A stretch of 64,000 nucleotides of DNA from Candidatus Sabulitectum sp. (GTDB lineage: Bacteria > Fermentibacterota > Fermentibacteria > Fermentibacterales > JCC-6), in assembly GCA_021107435.1 (NCBI GenBank), contig JAIOSV010000096.1:1-64000 (forward strand). Reading direction: 5' to 3'. This document shows, piece after piece, positions 10,401 through 18,596 of the stretch. Both the position numbers and the translations under genes were made by a program. The notes below the pieces were generated by a model, which had not been told where the DNA came from, did not search any database, and saw nothing but the letters and a program-made list of their open reading frames with translations. Within the stretch, counting starts at the first letter, position 1, and the number at the start of each line of letters is the position of its first letter.

Positions 10401-11092
10401 AACTGGGTGCTGACGCTCCCATGATCCTTGTTGAGGGAGATGCTCCTTCAGACTTTGAAGGTCCTGAGATCTCCATGTGGATTCGTGGGCAGAGCGGAAT
10501 TGAAGAACCAACCATTACAGGAGAAGGGATGCTGGAGGCTGAACTTTCAGATCCCAGTGGAATAACCTTCCTGGGCAGTACGGGTAAAAGTATCCAGCTT
10601 TTTGTAGACAATGAGGAATTCGATGTGAGTGAATCATTTGCATACAACACAGGTTCCACTGTAACCGGTCAGCTTCAGTACACGGTTTCCGGGCTTGCCT
10701 CTGGAAGGCATCAGTTCATTTTAAGAGCCATGGATGGCGTGGGCAACATATCCACTGACACTCTCTACGTTAACTCCACCGATCAGGGCGAAGTGGCTAT
10801 TGATCAGCATCTGGTCTATCCGAATCCCGGTACCGGCCAGAGGTGTTTCAGTTTCTCCGTTTCCTCAAACGCCTTCGTTACCGTTTCTGTATTTACAACC
10901 GCTGGCAGAACTATTGCCAGATTTTCGAAACAGTGTTCTCAGGGATACAATCAGGTCCTGTGGAACGGGCTTGACGCAGATGGTGACATTCCCGCTTCCG
11001 GAGCTTACATTTATGTTATTGAGGCGGAAACAGAGGGCGGGTTGTTCAAACAGTCCTCTTCCGTCACCGGGGTACTTGCCACAGTTAACTGA
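7418..11092 (+). CDS. C25 (gingipain-type) cysteine peptidase with FlgD/sorting-like C-terminal Ig domain (paralogue)
   Basis: 1224 residues, paralogous over its whole length to the gene at 2974. It starts with a short signal peptide (about residues 1-15). Shared segments include an FIPVPPGVEP block near residue 50, SSFWGKPWARI near 180 and HRIYWLTWGGESGAR near 290. The C25 core (about 560-900) has catalytic His767 in FFGHGS and Cys801 in FLSCDVS. The C-terminal domain (about 1130-1224) starts VYPNPGTGQ and has VLWNGLDADGDIPASGAYIY, the FlgD-like/type-A sorting architecture. The ATG at 7418 lies in ATGA with the sirtuin stop, so the three genes are translationally coupled. Predicted secreted protease with cleavage preference unknown; duplication of the upstream gene is an inference from the colinear similarity. 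Confidence 0.92.
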   Translation: MTVFPLIAVLAVSWSGTFHFDSPRIDAGGIPSIEGTVNLHEPGAPMYPVKTVFIPVPPGVEPVLNYSAATSATSIHTAEIPRAGILVGSGLDAHTIPVAPVDRSIQTAELEGVFPLAGTQVAVVNIYPLTESGFLSSVTVSLDWNESTAGQRIPENHLLSGVAEGDVYWPAAYQRASSSFWGKPWARIAIEETGSYEVTCSELEAAGCDASGSPVESVALFSGPGIHFAQVQETEHSLQPVSVIVDDKNGDGIFNDDDTIRFLAGGLNRFEYTQRSLEWFYHRYATHRIYWLTWGGESGARMQSEPGAPDGSPQWGNTIEHTVHLEDGGYWMPRYELRTGWFWKKINSGEQTSVPLNLSDVAGSADVILAFAVSEPSAFTVTLQGGGTVELSGSGAKQTVFEDVDISELNQLQISFSSTDPSADFYLDYVELTCDVYTAASDKRLFFSDEVGRYNFSFSDGSYVFDVFNLMNPRIISGTEQAGGSLNFSLNLQDSTSLMVLAENDWLSPDSISPASPGRLVGTISSGDRLLVVPEIFSDDALSLKSLLESMGYEVVIATTGEIYDEFGQGVKDPGAIRSAVRWGMDSWSTPLSTVILCGDAHYDPLGYSTTLPDLVPAMIFLTNSGDYPSWAESDWFVQVHAGATYPEIPIARIPAGDASSFGAVSAKSVLYHSGQGNGSWSNRFVLFADDEWSDHSCNEHVHTNDMEEICYEYLPYYVNPEKFYLIEYPWPPGTVPDGVHPEKPDARVAFRELWNEGMGAFLFFGHGSANQITHEKVMLGDGPASLTNGSRLPLAMFLSCDVSRFFVPGVDCISEKLVYHPAGGAIATIGATAGTTSSPNFSYGKAMIPLFAESGYSIGYTFWAGKLVAHKAGTSKYYVLMGFPDLILSMSRNDLEVTVSGDTLRTAEVNSVTGNGVSSEGLALIEISESDIPASYTMLSGGVIDYFHQGGTAWRGRASISGGEFSAECILPAACNTGHLARVDAAAIVPGGIELGADAPMILVEGDAPSDFEGPEISMWIRGQSGIEEPTITGEGMLEAELSDPSGITFLGSTGKSIQLFVDNEEFDVSESFAYNTGSTVTGQLQYTVSGLASGRHQFILRAMDGVGNISTDTLYVNSTDQGEVAIDQHLVYPNPGTGQRCFSFSVSSNAFVTVSVFTTAGRTIARFSKQCSQGYNQVLWNGLDADGDIPASGAYIYVIEAETEGGLFKQSSSVTGVLATVN

Positions 11093-11110
11093 CAGAAGTC
11101 GGGGGAATTC

Positions 11111-12184
11111 ATGGAAAGCGACAAGATCAGCTGGTTATGGCGGCAGGTGGAAGAGGCCAGTGCCACCGGGGACGCTGATAAAGCCAGAGAGAGTCTTGAA
11201 AGACTTCTGGAAGATGCTTCTGTAAGGAACACCCCTGACGAAAATCTTGCCGTTCTTGAAATGTGTCGTCTTGATTTGGACTGTGGAGAGGTTGGTTCTG
11301 CCGCCGGAAGACTTTCCAGCTTCAAGTGGCACGGTGTTCCCGGAGCGGCAGCTTTACTACTGGCAGCAGATGTGTTTTTGCAACTGGATCTTTTTGAGAC
11401 ATCCCTGGAGTCCCTTGAATCCTATTTGAAAATCTATCCCAAGGATGTTGATGCCAGCAGGAAAAAGGGGCTTGTTCTCTTAATGCTTCACCGGGATGAT
11501 GACTCTGAGAGGATTCTGCTGTCTGTTGCCAGAAGAGAACGGTACAGAGTTGCTTCAACGCTTACCTATCTGGCTTTGCTGGAGGCCAAGAGGGACAGAC
11601 TGGAGGAAAGTCTTCACCTGCTTCTGCAGGCAAAGGAACTGGCCCCCTATGACGAAAAAATAGAGCACAGCCTTCTCAGAATTGAAGCACTCAGAGTTCA
11701 GATGAGGCGAAGCGCTATTGAGAAAACCGATCTTCCCCTTGCGGATGTTGTACCTGGAATGACCGCAGGCATGCTTGGCCTTCACGGCTATTCACCGGAG
11801 GTTGCAAGAATTGCCGCAGATGCATGGAGCCGTTTCTGCGCGGTGAATATACCATCGGGACGGAAACCCGAGACCTGGGCTGCAGCCCTGGAGTATGCAG
11901 TTACCCGGGGAGGTCCCCACTTTACTCAGGAGCAGCTGGCAGGGGAGTACGGTGTGTCTGTATCGCAGCTTCGCGGTCATTATCAGATTCTCAGAGAATC
12001 TGTGAAATTCACACAGACCAATCTTCTTGAACGATTGGGCTGCGGGATACTCGCATGGAAGAGATTGCCTCGATTCTTGCTGATCTTAGTTCGCACAGTG
12101 GCGAATTTCAGAATGCATCCGATGCTGCCGCCTGGGTTTTTGAAAGGGTTACTCCGGTTGATGAGGTTCAGCGGCGTGAGATAG
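11111..12184 (+). CDS. TPR-like protein with DUF6398/HTH-like C-terminal domain; 3' end probably frameshifted
   Basis: 357 residues as read, with a GGGGG ribosome site 6 nt before the ATG. Residues 1-200 are helical repeats of TPR character (for example ESYLKIYPKDVDASRKKGL and AKELAPYDEKIEHSL). Residues about 225-300 contain KPETWAAALEYAV and QLAGEYGVSVSQLRGHY, a helix-turn-helix-like module resembling DUF6398. From about residue 308 the sequence becomes a hydrophobic/basic tail (RFLLILVRTV) that does not look native, while the overlapping +1 frame reads as a well-behaved acidic helix ending at 12231. The natural protein may therefore continue in that frame. It follows the C25 gene by 18 nt and may belong to the same operon. 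Function unknown. Confidence 0.7.
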   Translation: MESDKISWLWRQVEEASATGDADKARESLERLLEDASVRNTPDENLAVLEMCRLDLDCGEVGSAAGRLSSFKWHGVPGAAALLLAADVFLQLDLFETSLESLESYLKIYPKDVDASRKKGLVLLMLHRDDDSERILLSVARRERYRVASTLTYLALLEAKRDRLEESLHLLLQAKELAPYDEKIEHSLLRIEALRVQMRRSAIEKTDLPLADVVPGMTAGMLGLHGYSPEVARIAADAWSRFCAVNIPSGRKPETWAAALEYAVTRGGPHFTQEQLAGEYGVSVSQLRGHYQILRESVKFTQTNLLERLGCGILAWKRLPRFLLILVRTVANFRMHPMLPPGFLKGLLRLMRFSGVR

Positions 12185-12231
12185 AGGAATTTGTTGCATA
12201 CATCTGGCGCAAAAAGGGTTACCGGGAATAG
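12055..12231 (+). CDS. Small ORF or displaced 3' end of the TPR/HTH gene
   Basis: An ATG at 12055 opens a 58-residue frame that overlaps the annotated end of the upstream gene by 130 nt in a different frame. Its product begins MEEIASILADLSS and ends IWRKKGYRE, with a regular amphipathic composition, unlike the competing tail. A -1 shift near TTGGGC at 12035-12040 would join the two into one protein of about 373 residues. A GGGA sequence at 12044-12047 could serve as a weak ribosome site for independent translation. It could be a real small gene, a frameshift mutation or error, or programmed frameshifting; the sequence alone does not decide. Confidence 0.45.
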   Translation: MEEIASILADLSSHSGEFQNASDAAAWVFERVTPVDEVQRREIEEFVAYIWRKKGYRE

Positions 12232-12271
12232 TCACAATAAAGTTTCTGCCTGTTATATTAGCCCTGATATG

Positions 12272-12300
12272 TTCTCAGACTGTTTTTGCTTGTCTATAAA
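12272..12300 (+). promoter_or_regulatory. Candidate promoter upstream of ppdK
   Basis: TTCTCA (12272-12277) and TATAAA (12295-12300) are separated by 17 nt in an AT-rich gap of 133 bp between the TPR-gene region and ppdK. A second -10-like TATAGT at 12332 has no good partner. This is a match to the sigma-70 consensus only; the organism's own consensus is unknown. Confidence 0.33.
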
Positions 12301-12364
12301 ATCGCAATATTTTGGAATTTACATTATCTGGTATAGTATTTAAACAAGAAGAAACGAGTAAAGA

Positions 12365-15130
12365 ATGAACAAGAAATATGTCTATTATTTTGGCTCTACA
12401 AAAACCGATGGTAACAGATCAATGAAGGAACTCCTCGGAGGAAAGGGTGCTAATCTTGCGGAAATGACAAAGATTAGAATGCCTGTTCCTCCCGGATTCA
12501 CAATTACCACAGAGACCTGTGATGCTTTCAACAAGGCTGGATCAGCCTGGCCTCAGGGGCTTGATGAGCAGGTTCGTGAGGGCATCAGTATTCTCGAAGC
12601 TGAACTTGGGAAGAAGTTCGGTGATACGAAGAATCCTCTGCTGGTTTCAGTGCGAAGTGGCGCTGCGGTATCCATGCCGGGAATGATGGACACAGTCCTT
12701 AATCTTGGTCTTAACGAGGAAACTCTTGAGGCGATAACCAGGCGCAGCGGCAATGCCAGATTTGCCTGGGATTCATACAGAAGGTTTATGCAGATGTTCG
12801 GCGATGTGGTTATGAACGTGCCTCATCACGATTTCGAGCATGCGCTTAAGGTTGTTAAGGATGAGAAGGGTGTCAAGCTTGATACAGAACTTGATCTTGA
12901 GGATCTGCAAAAAGTTGTTGCACTTTACAGGGATATTTACCGCAAAGCTGTTGGCACTGATTTTCCCACAGATCCATGGGAGCAACTCAAGCTTTCCATC
13001 AATGCAGTGTTCAGCAGCTGGAACAACTCAAGAGCAATTCGTTACCGCGAGATCAATGAGATCAAGGGTCTTATCGGAACTGCGGTAAATGTTCAGGCTA
13101 TGGTGTTCGGTAATATGGGAGAGGAATCCGGTACCGGAGTCTGTTTCACCCGGGATCCCGCGAACGGAGAGAATGTATTCTATGGAGAGTACCTTATGGA
13201 TGCTCAGGGCGAGGATGTTGTGGCAGGTATCCGCACACCTCTGCCTATCGCGACTCTCTGTGAAAAAGATAAAAAATCATACAAAGGACTTCTTGACCTT
13301 AGAGTAAAACTCGAGGAACACTACCTTGATATGCAGGACATTGAGTTTACAATTGAGGATGGCAGACTCTACATTCTTCAGACCCGTACAGGGAAACGAA
13401 CTGTTTTCGCCGCTCTGAACATGGCAGTTGATATGGCTGAAGAGGGCCTGATTGACAAAAAAGAAGCAATTATGAGGGTTCCGGCCCAGAGCTTCAATCA
13501 GCTTTTTGCTCCGATTCTGGGGATAGACAGTAAGGCATCGGCAAATCTTCTTACAAAGGGTCTTAACGCATCTCCCGGTGGCGCCTGCGGAAAAGCTGTA
13601 TTTACCGCTGAGACTGCTGAAGAATGGAATGCAAGAGGTGAAGACGTAATCCTCTGTCGCCTTGAAACAAGCCCTGAAGATATTGGTGGTATGGTTGCCG
13701 CAAAAGGTATTCTTACCGCCAGAGGCGGCATGACCAGCCACGCCGCAGTTGTTGCTCGCGGAATGGGTGTTCCCTGTGTTTCAGGAGCGGATGAGCTTCA
13801 CATTGACAGCACAGCAGCAATCATGGTCTGTGACGGATTTACAGTTAAAGAGGGTGATATCATTGCCATTGACGGTTTCACGGGCGAAGTGTTCTCAGGT
13901 GAAGTCCAGGTTCGCCCTTCAGAGATAGCTCAGGTACTTCACGGCAACTTGAAACCGGAGGATAGCTTACTGTTCAGAAACTACGAGAAGCTTGTAGGAT
14001 GGGCTGACGAAATTCGCAGCATGGATGTTCGCACAAATGCTGACACACCAAGGGATACAGAAATGGCTGTTCTATTCGGCGCTCAGGGTATTGGCCTCTG
14101 CCGTACAGAGCACATGTTCTTTGAGGGAGACAGAATCATTCCCTTCCGGAAGATGATTCTTGTGGCCGACGATGTGAAGAGATTAGAGGAAAAGATTAAT
14201 TCCGGCGCGGGTGATACAGAGGCTTTAAAGACAGAGCTTGAGGTGCCGCTTGCCAGTTATAATGAAGCTATAGGAGAACTTCTCCCCCTCCAGAGAAGCG
14301 ATTTCGAGGGCATCTTCCGCGCTCTTGAAGGTCGTCCCTGCAACATTCGGCTTCTGGATCCTCCTCTGCACGAATTCCTTCCCCAGGATGATGAAGGTCA
14401 GAAAGAGATGGCGGAAGTCATGGGTGTTACTGCTGAAACCGTTGCTCTTAAGGTTGAATCTCTCCACGAGTTTAACCCCATGATGGGTCACCGCGGTTGC
14501 AGACTTGGTCTTATCTATCCCGAGGTAGCAGACATGCAGGTCAGAGCAATTATGGAAGCGGCGATTAAGGTAACGGAAGAGGGCATAGCAGTTCTTCCGG
14601 AGATTATGATTCCCCTTGTCGGTAATGTGAAAGAACTTACCATTGCCAGAGCAATGGCACAGAAGGTTATTGACACTGTGCTGGCTGAGCACGGTAAAAC
14701 TGATGATTACATAAAGTACCGTATCGGTACCATGATTGAGATACCAAGAGCTGCAATTACTGCGGATCAGGTAGCGGAAAAAGCGGACTTTTTCAGCTTT
14801 GGTACTAACGATCTAACTCAGATGTGCTGCGGATTTTCACGAGATGATTCCGGTAAATTCCTGGGCGAGTATGTAAAGATGGGTATCTACGAGAAAGATC
14901 CTTTTGCGTCTCTTGATATTCCCGGCGTGGGGCGACTAGTTGAGATTGCTGTTAAACTTGGTCGGAAGACAAAGCCGGCGCTGAAGATTGGCGTTTGCGG
15001 CGAACACGGAGGCGATCCTGCATCAATTAAATTCTTTTATAATGCGGGGCTGAACTATGTGTCATGCTCACCTTACAGAATCCCGGTTGCCAGACTTGCC
15101 GCCGCTCAGGCTGTTCTGGAAGCCGAGTAG
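12365..15130 (+). CDS. ppdK: Pyruvate, phosphate dikinase
   Basis: 921 residues. The enzyme interconverts pyruvate + ATP + Pi and phosphoenolpyruvate + AMP + PPi in the cytoplasm, used in glycolysis or gluconeogenesis of many anaerobes. The N-terminal nucleotide-binding region begins LLGGKGANLAEM (about residues 24-35) and carries SVRSGAAVSMPGMMDT. The phosphohistidine domain contains GGMTSHAAVVARGMG with His459. The C-terminal PEP/pyruvate barrel has GLCRTEHMFF, SFGTNDLTQ and the catalytic Cys878 in CGEHGGDP. It is somewhat longer than the usual 870-880 residues because of a short insertion around 615-630 (KINSGAGDTEALKTEL). The start ATG has only a weak ribosome site. All diagnostic motifs are intact. 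Confidence 0.97.
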   Translation: MNKKYVYYFGSTKTDGNRSMKELLGGKGANLAEMTKIRMPVPPGFTITTETCDAFNKAGSAWPQGLDEQVREGISILEAELGKKFGDTKNPLLVSVRSGAAVSMPGMMDTVLNLGLNEETLEAITRRSGNARFAWDSYRRFMQMFGDVVMNVPHHDFEHALKVVKDEKGVKLDTELDLEDLQKVVALYRDIYRKAVGTDFPTDPWEQLKLSINAVFSSWNNSRAIRYREINEIKGLIGTAVNVQAMVFGNMGEESGTGVCFTRDPANGENVFYGEYLMDAQGEDVVAGIRTPLPIATLCEKDKKSYKGLLDLRVKLEEHYLDMQDIEFTIEDGRLYILQTRTGKRTVFAALNMAVDMAEEGLIDKKEAIMRVPAQSFNQLFAPILGIDSKASANLLTKGLNASPGGACGKAVFTAETAEEWNARGEDVILCRLETSPEDIGGMVAAKGILTARGGMTSHAAVVARGMGVPCVSGADELHIDSTAAIMVCDGFTVKEGDIIAIDGFTGEVFSGEVQVRPSEIAQVLHGNLKPEDSLLFRNYEKLVGWADEIRSMDVRTNADTPRDTEMAVLFGAQGIGLCRTEHMFFEGDRIIPFRKMILVADDVKRLEEKINSGAGDTEALKTELEVPLASYNEAIGELLPLQRSDFEGIFRALEGRPCNIRLLDPPLHEFLPQDDEGQKEMAEVMGVTAETVALKVESLHEFNPMMGHRGCRLGLIYPEVADMQVRAIMEAAIKVTEEGIAVLPEIMIPLVGNVKELTIARAMAQKVIDTVLAEHGKTDDYIKYRIGTMIEIPRAAITADQVAEKADFFSFGTNDLTQMCCGFSRDDSGKFLGEYVKMGIYEKDPFASLDIPGVGRLVEIAVKLGRKTKPALKIGVCGEHGGDPASIKFFYNAGLNYVSCSPYRIPVARLAAAQAVLEAE

Positions 15131-15145
15131 CAGATTCTGCTGAAG

Positions 15146-17482
15146 ATGGTACCTGTGAAAAGGATAGACATACTCCTTGCCATGGGAAGCCCTGCTCTTC
15201 TGGCAACTACTGAGAAGGCCCTTCTTCAGGAGGGTCTCTCTGTAAAATCGGTTGTAAGTGGTATAGATACTGTAGTAACAGCGTTCTCAATGAAACCCAG
15301 ATGTGTTCTCTGCGGGCAGATACTGGCTGGAATGGACGGGATTAAAGTATGCCGGTTTCTGAATTCAGTGTATTCCAGAGAGGAAATGCCTGTCATTATC
15401 AGTGTTCCGGATATCAATCCGAGAATACGAAGAAAGGCTTTGAGCGCTTCCGCAGTGGCGGTGATCGACTATTCCACGCCCTTAAACGACATAATTGAAC
15501 TTGTCAGGCTTCATCTGAGCTCAGAGAGGGCATCCAGCATTAAAGCCGTGCTTCCCGCATCCCGAGATAGAATCATGCTTATGGCGGCGGATTGTCTTGA
15601 AGACTCTCTGGAGTCCATTGAGACTGTAGTTAGTCTGGTCTCGGATCTCAGCGGTGTCACATCAGTTTCTGAAGCATGCCGAAAAATAGTAATTTCTGTT
15701 CTTTCCGGACTGGGTTTTCAGAGAGCCTGGATAGGTCTTCTGAATACCACAGGCTCCGCTGTTGAAGCAGTTGCATTCAGAGGAAGAGGGATAACAGGCG
15801 AACCGATTCATCTCTCGGGTTCTGTTGGTCATTTACCTGTTGACAGGGCGGTTTCCGCGGGTATTCAAGCTGCGTCATGGGAGCTTGACTTCCGAGAGAA
15901 CAGAGAAACCTGGGTCGGGAGTGGCACATATGTTGATACACCCATTAAAGTAGGCAGTAAGGTTTATGGAATTATCAGGTGCGACAACGGTATTTCAAAA
16001 AAGCGTCCATCGGAAAGCAGTCTCCGGGTGTTGAAGATGCTGGCAGACGAATTATCATCATATATCCGGTATCTTGATACGCAAAACAGGCTTGACGCGT
16101 TTAGAAGTTCATTTGAACAGATGCTTAACAGGTTGTCTTCCATATCAATTGTTCTGTCTGAAGCAGCAAAGGTGGAGGCAGTTTATGGAGATGTCGAGAC
16201 GATTCCAGCTATGGAGAACATCGTTTACGGAATGCCTTTAAGCAAAATACTGGAGCCAATTCCTGATTTAAGCCGGGAGATTATTTTGAGTGCCGTATCA
16301 GAGAAGAACGAGGTGGACCTGAACACAGTTCCCCTGGATGACAGCAAAAGCTACCTCGGTTTTTCTCTTCAGCAAAGTGACTCGGGCGGAATGATTCTGG
16401 CGGTAACAGATAACACACTTGTTGGTAATCTGGGAAGAAGTATTAAGCTCCTTGAATTTGAGACAGACGTCATTGCCTCGCTGGCTGCGGATTTAACTTC
16501 CCAGGAGGATGTGGGTGAGATATGCCGGACACTTCTCAGAACACTGGAAACGTTCTACCCGGAAGACGCCATTGCAGTTCTTGCCGCTGGAGAATCACCT
16601 TCTTCCATAACACCGGAGAAACTTGTTGTTCACGCTGTATCAGGGTTGTACAAAGACAAAGCAGTACTCGCAGGAGCAACAATTCGGGTAGATGAAGATT
16701 CATCCGGATCGGGAATAATTATTGAAGCGGTGAGGACAGGTAAAACAATCAACATTCCTGATGTGCTTCAGGCCGATATCTTCATGCCTGTTTTGTCGGA
16801 TATCAGAAGCGAACTGGCTATTCCGATGCTGAGCAGGGGAAGAGTTGTGGGTGTTATAAATCTCGAAAGTACTCAGGTGAACAGGTTCCAGAGGAATGAT
16901 ATCAGAAGGCTGAACAACGTGGTGGGATTTGCCGCCGGCGTGCTTGAAACGGCTCTTCAACAGACGGAGCTTATTAAACTGGCTCGTCGTGACAGACTAA
17001 CAGGTTTGCACAACATGACCTTTTTTGAGGAAAGATATCCTGAGGAATTTGAACGGGCTGAGCGGTATGAGTACTCCTTCTCGCTGATAATGATGGATAT
17101 TGATGATTTTAAGCACTACAACGATTCTTTCGGACATCCAATGGGCAATGTTCTTCTTCAGAAACTCACTAGAGCCATGACTGATGCTCTCAGAGATGTG
17201 GACATTCTTGTGCGATACGGTGGAGAAGAATTTGTCTGCATCCTTCCTCTGACAGATCAGCAGGTTGCCGGAGATATTGCTGAGAGAATCCGGGTAAAGG
17301 TGGTTGAAGCCAGTAAGGATATTCCCAATGCAACTGAGCAACCCAGAGGGTTTGTCAGCCTCAGTCTGGGAGTAGCAACTTTCCCTGTGGACTCACGGGA
17401 GAAGGATGAGTTGCTGGAAATTGCCGATCAAAGGATGTACAGGGCAAAGAGAGCCGGAAAAAACAGGGTCTGCTGCAACTGA
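15146..17482 (+). CDS. Diguanylate cyclase with receiver-like N-terminus and GAF-type sensor regions
   Basis: 778 residues, soluble. Residues 1-125 resemble a response-regulator receiver domain (CGQILAGMDGIKVC, VIDYSTPLNDIIELVRLHL). At the phosphoacceptor position the expected Asp is not evident, so it may be a pseudo-receiver. Two GAF-like regions follow (about 165-310 and 440-600), then a GGDEF domain from DRLTGLHNMTFFEERY (about 617) to the end. The active site is GGEEF at 692-696, and the RxxD product-inhibition site is intact (RDVD, 683-686). It should synthesise c-di-GMP under feedback control. It begins 15 nt after ppdK and probably shares its transcript, which could link c-di-GMP output to central metabolism; that link is inference. 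Confidence 0.88.
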   Translation: MVPVKRIDILLAMGSPALLATTEKALLQEGLSVKSVVSGIDTVVTAFSMKPRCVLCGQILAGMDGIKVCRFLNSVYSREEMPVIISVPDINPRIRRKALSASAVAVIDYSTPLNDIIELVRLHLSSERASSIKAVLPASRDRIMLMAADCLEDSLESIETVVSLVSDLSGVTSVSEACRKIVISVLSGLGFQRAWIGLLNTTGSAVEAVAFRGRGITGEPIHLSGSVGHLPVDRAVSAGIQAASWELDFRENRETWVGSGTYVDTPIKVGSKVYGIIRCDNGISKKRPSESSLRVLKMLADELSSYIRYLDTQNRLDAFRSSFEQMLNRLSSISIVLSEAAKVEAVYGDVETIPAMENIVYGMPLSKILEPIPDLSREIILSAVSEKNEVDLNTVPLDDSKSYLGFSLQQSDSGGMILAVTDNTLVGNLGRSIKLLEFETDVIASLAADLTSQEDVGEICRTLLRTLETFYPEDAIAVLAAGESPSSITPEKLVVHAVSGLYKDKAVLAGATIRVDEDSSGSGIIIEAVRTGKTINIPDVLQADIFMPVLSDIRSELAIPMLSRGRVVGVINLESTQVNRFQRNDIRRLNNVVGFAAGVLETALQQTELIKLARRDRLTGLHNMTFFEERYPEEFERAERYEYSFSLIMMDIDDFKHYNDSFGHPMGNVLLQKLTRAMTDALRDVDILVRYGGEEFVCILPLTDQQVAGDIAERIRVKVVEASKDIPNATEQPRGFVSLSLGVATFPVDSREKDELLEIADQRMYRAKRAGKNRVCCN

Positions 17483-17490
17483 GGTCAAGA

Positions 17491-18594
17491 ATGAATTACG
17501 ATGTTGTCATACAGGACGGTTTTGGTTTTTACTGCACAGAAAAACTGAAAGAATCCATTGCTTCCATGGTGGAAGACACAGGAGGCTGGCCCCGGGGTAC
17601 ATCTACAGGGAACAGGGTGCTTCTCAAGGTGAATATGCTTGCCGCAAAGCATCCTGCCAGAGGAATTACAACTCATCCGGCAGTTGTTGCTGCGGTTTCA
17701 TCTCTGCTCAGGGACAGGGGCTGCGAAGTTTTCATCGGTGACAGCCCGGGAGGAGCAGTAAAAGGCGTGGAGCGGTACTGGAGAAACTGCGGCTTTAACA
17801 CAGCGGCAGAGATTACAGGTGCCCGGCTGGTAAGTTTTGAGGGATCCGGCTCCAGAAGAATTACTGTTCATGATCGTGAATATGATATTGCTCTTCCGAT
17901 TCTTGAGGGGTATGATTGCAAAATAAACATGTGCAAGTTCAAAACACACATGTACACACGGATGACCAATGCTGTAAAGAATTCCTTCGGTATTGTTCCC
18001 GGCCTGGGTAAGGCCATGCTCCATATGCGCAGCCCCCGTCCCCGGGATCTTGCTGTCAATATTGTTGATCTTTATGAGATAGCGGATTTCAGCCTTCACA
18101 TCAGTGACGGAATTCTGTGCATGGACGGCAGAGGTCCAAGTACTGACGGCAGAAGAAGACACGAAGGATTTCTTGCTCTTTCCCGCAATGGTGTTTGCCT
18201 TGACATGGTGCTGTCTCAAATGGCCGGTCTCCCCTGGGATCAGCTGGATTCCAATGTTGAAGCTTTCTCAAGGGGGCTCGCTAAACCCTTCTCTGAGATA
18301 ACTGTACAGGGCAGTCACGAGTTTGTTGACTTTGACATTCCTGACAGATCTTACCTGAATTATATACCCCGATGGCTGGGCTCTGTCGCTAGATTGCTGA
18401 TGCGCACCGCTCCGGTTTCAAACGACTCGTGTACAGGCTGCGGAGTCTGCAAAAGGGCTTGCCCTGTGGATGCCATTGAGATCAGGAGTGGAAGAGCAAA
18501 GATGAAAAAGGGAACCTGTATTATGTGTCTATGCTGTCATGAACTCTGCCCTGAAAACGCTGTTGAGTTGAAACTTCCTTTTGGAAGGAGCTGA
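17491..18594 (+). CDS. DUF362 domain protein with C-terminal 2[4Fe-4S] ferredoxin domain
   Basis: 367 residues. The DUF362 core (about 1-290) includes KVNMLAAKHPARGITTHP, GDSPGGAVKG and KFKTHMYTRMTNAVKN, which are typical blocks of the family. The C-terminus carries two ferredoxin clusters: CTGCGVCKRACP (about residues 313-324) and CIMCLCCHELCP (about 347-358), each with the CxxCxxCxxxCP spacing. Such proteins are common in anaerobes and of uncertain function. The start lies 8 nt after the diguanylate cyclase stop with a GAGGT ribosome site. The acyltransferase gene follows after 2 nt. Confidence 0.9.
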   Translation: MNYDVVIQDGFGFYCTEKLKESIASMVEDTGGWPRGTSTGNRVLLKVNMLAAKHPARGITTHPAVVAAVSSLLRDRGCEVFIGDSPGGAVKGVERYWRNCGFNTAAEITGARLVSFEGSGSRRITVHDREYDIALPILEGYDCKINMCKFKTHMYTRMTNAVKNSFGIVPGLGKAMLHMRSPRPRDLAVNIVDLYEIADFSLHISDGILCMDGRGPSTDGRRRHEGFLALSRNGVCLDMVLSQMAGLPWDQLDSNVEAFSRGLAKPFSEITVQGSHEFVDFDIPDRSYLNYIPRWLGSVARLLMRTAPVSNDSCTGCGVCKRACPVDAIEIRSGRAKMKKGTCIMCLCCHELCPENAVELKLPFGRS

Positions 18595-18596
18595 CA

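Noticed and set aside
12332-12337. TATAGT as the ppdK -10 element.
   Set aside because: No -35-like hexamer at 16-18 nt upstream; the TTTACA nearby is only 8 nt away.
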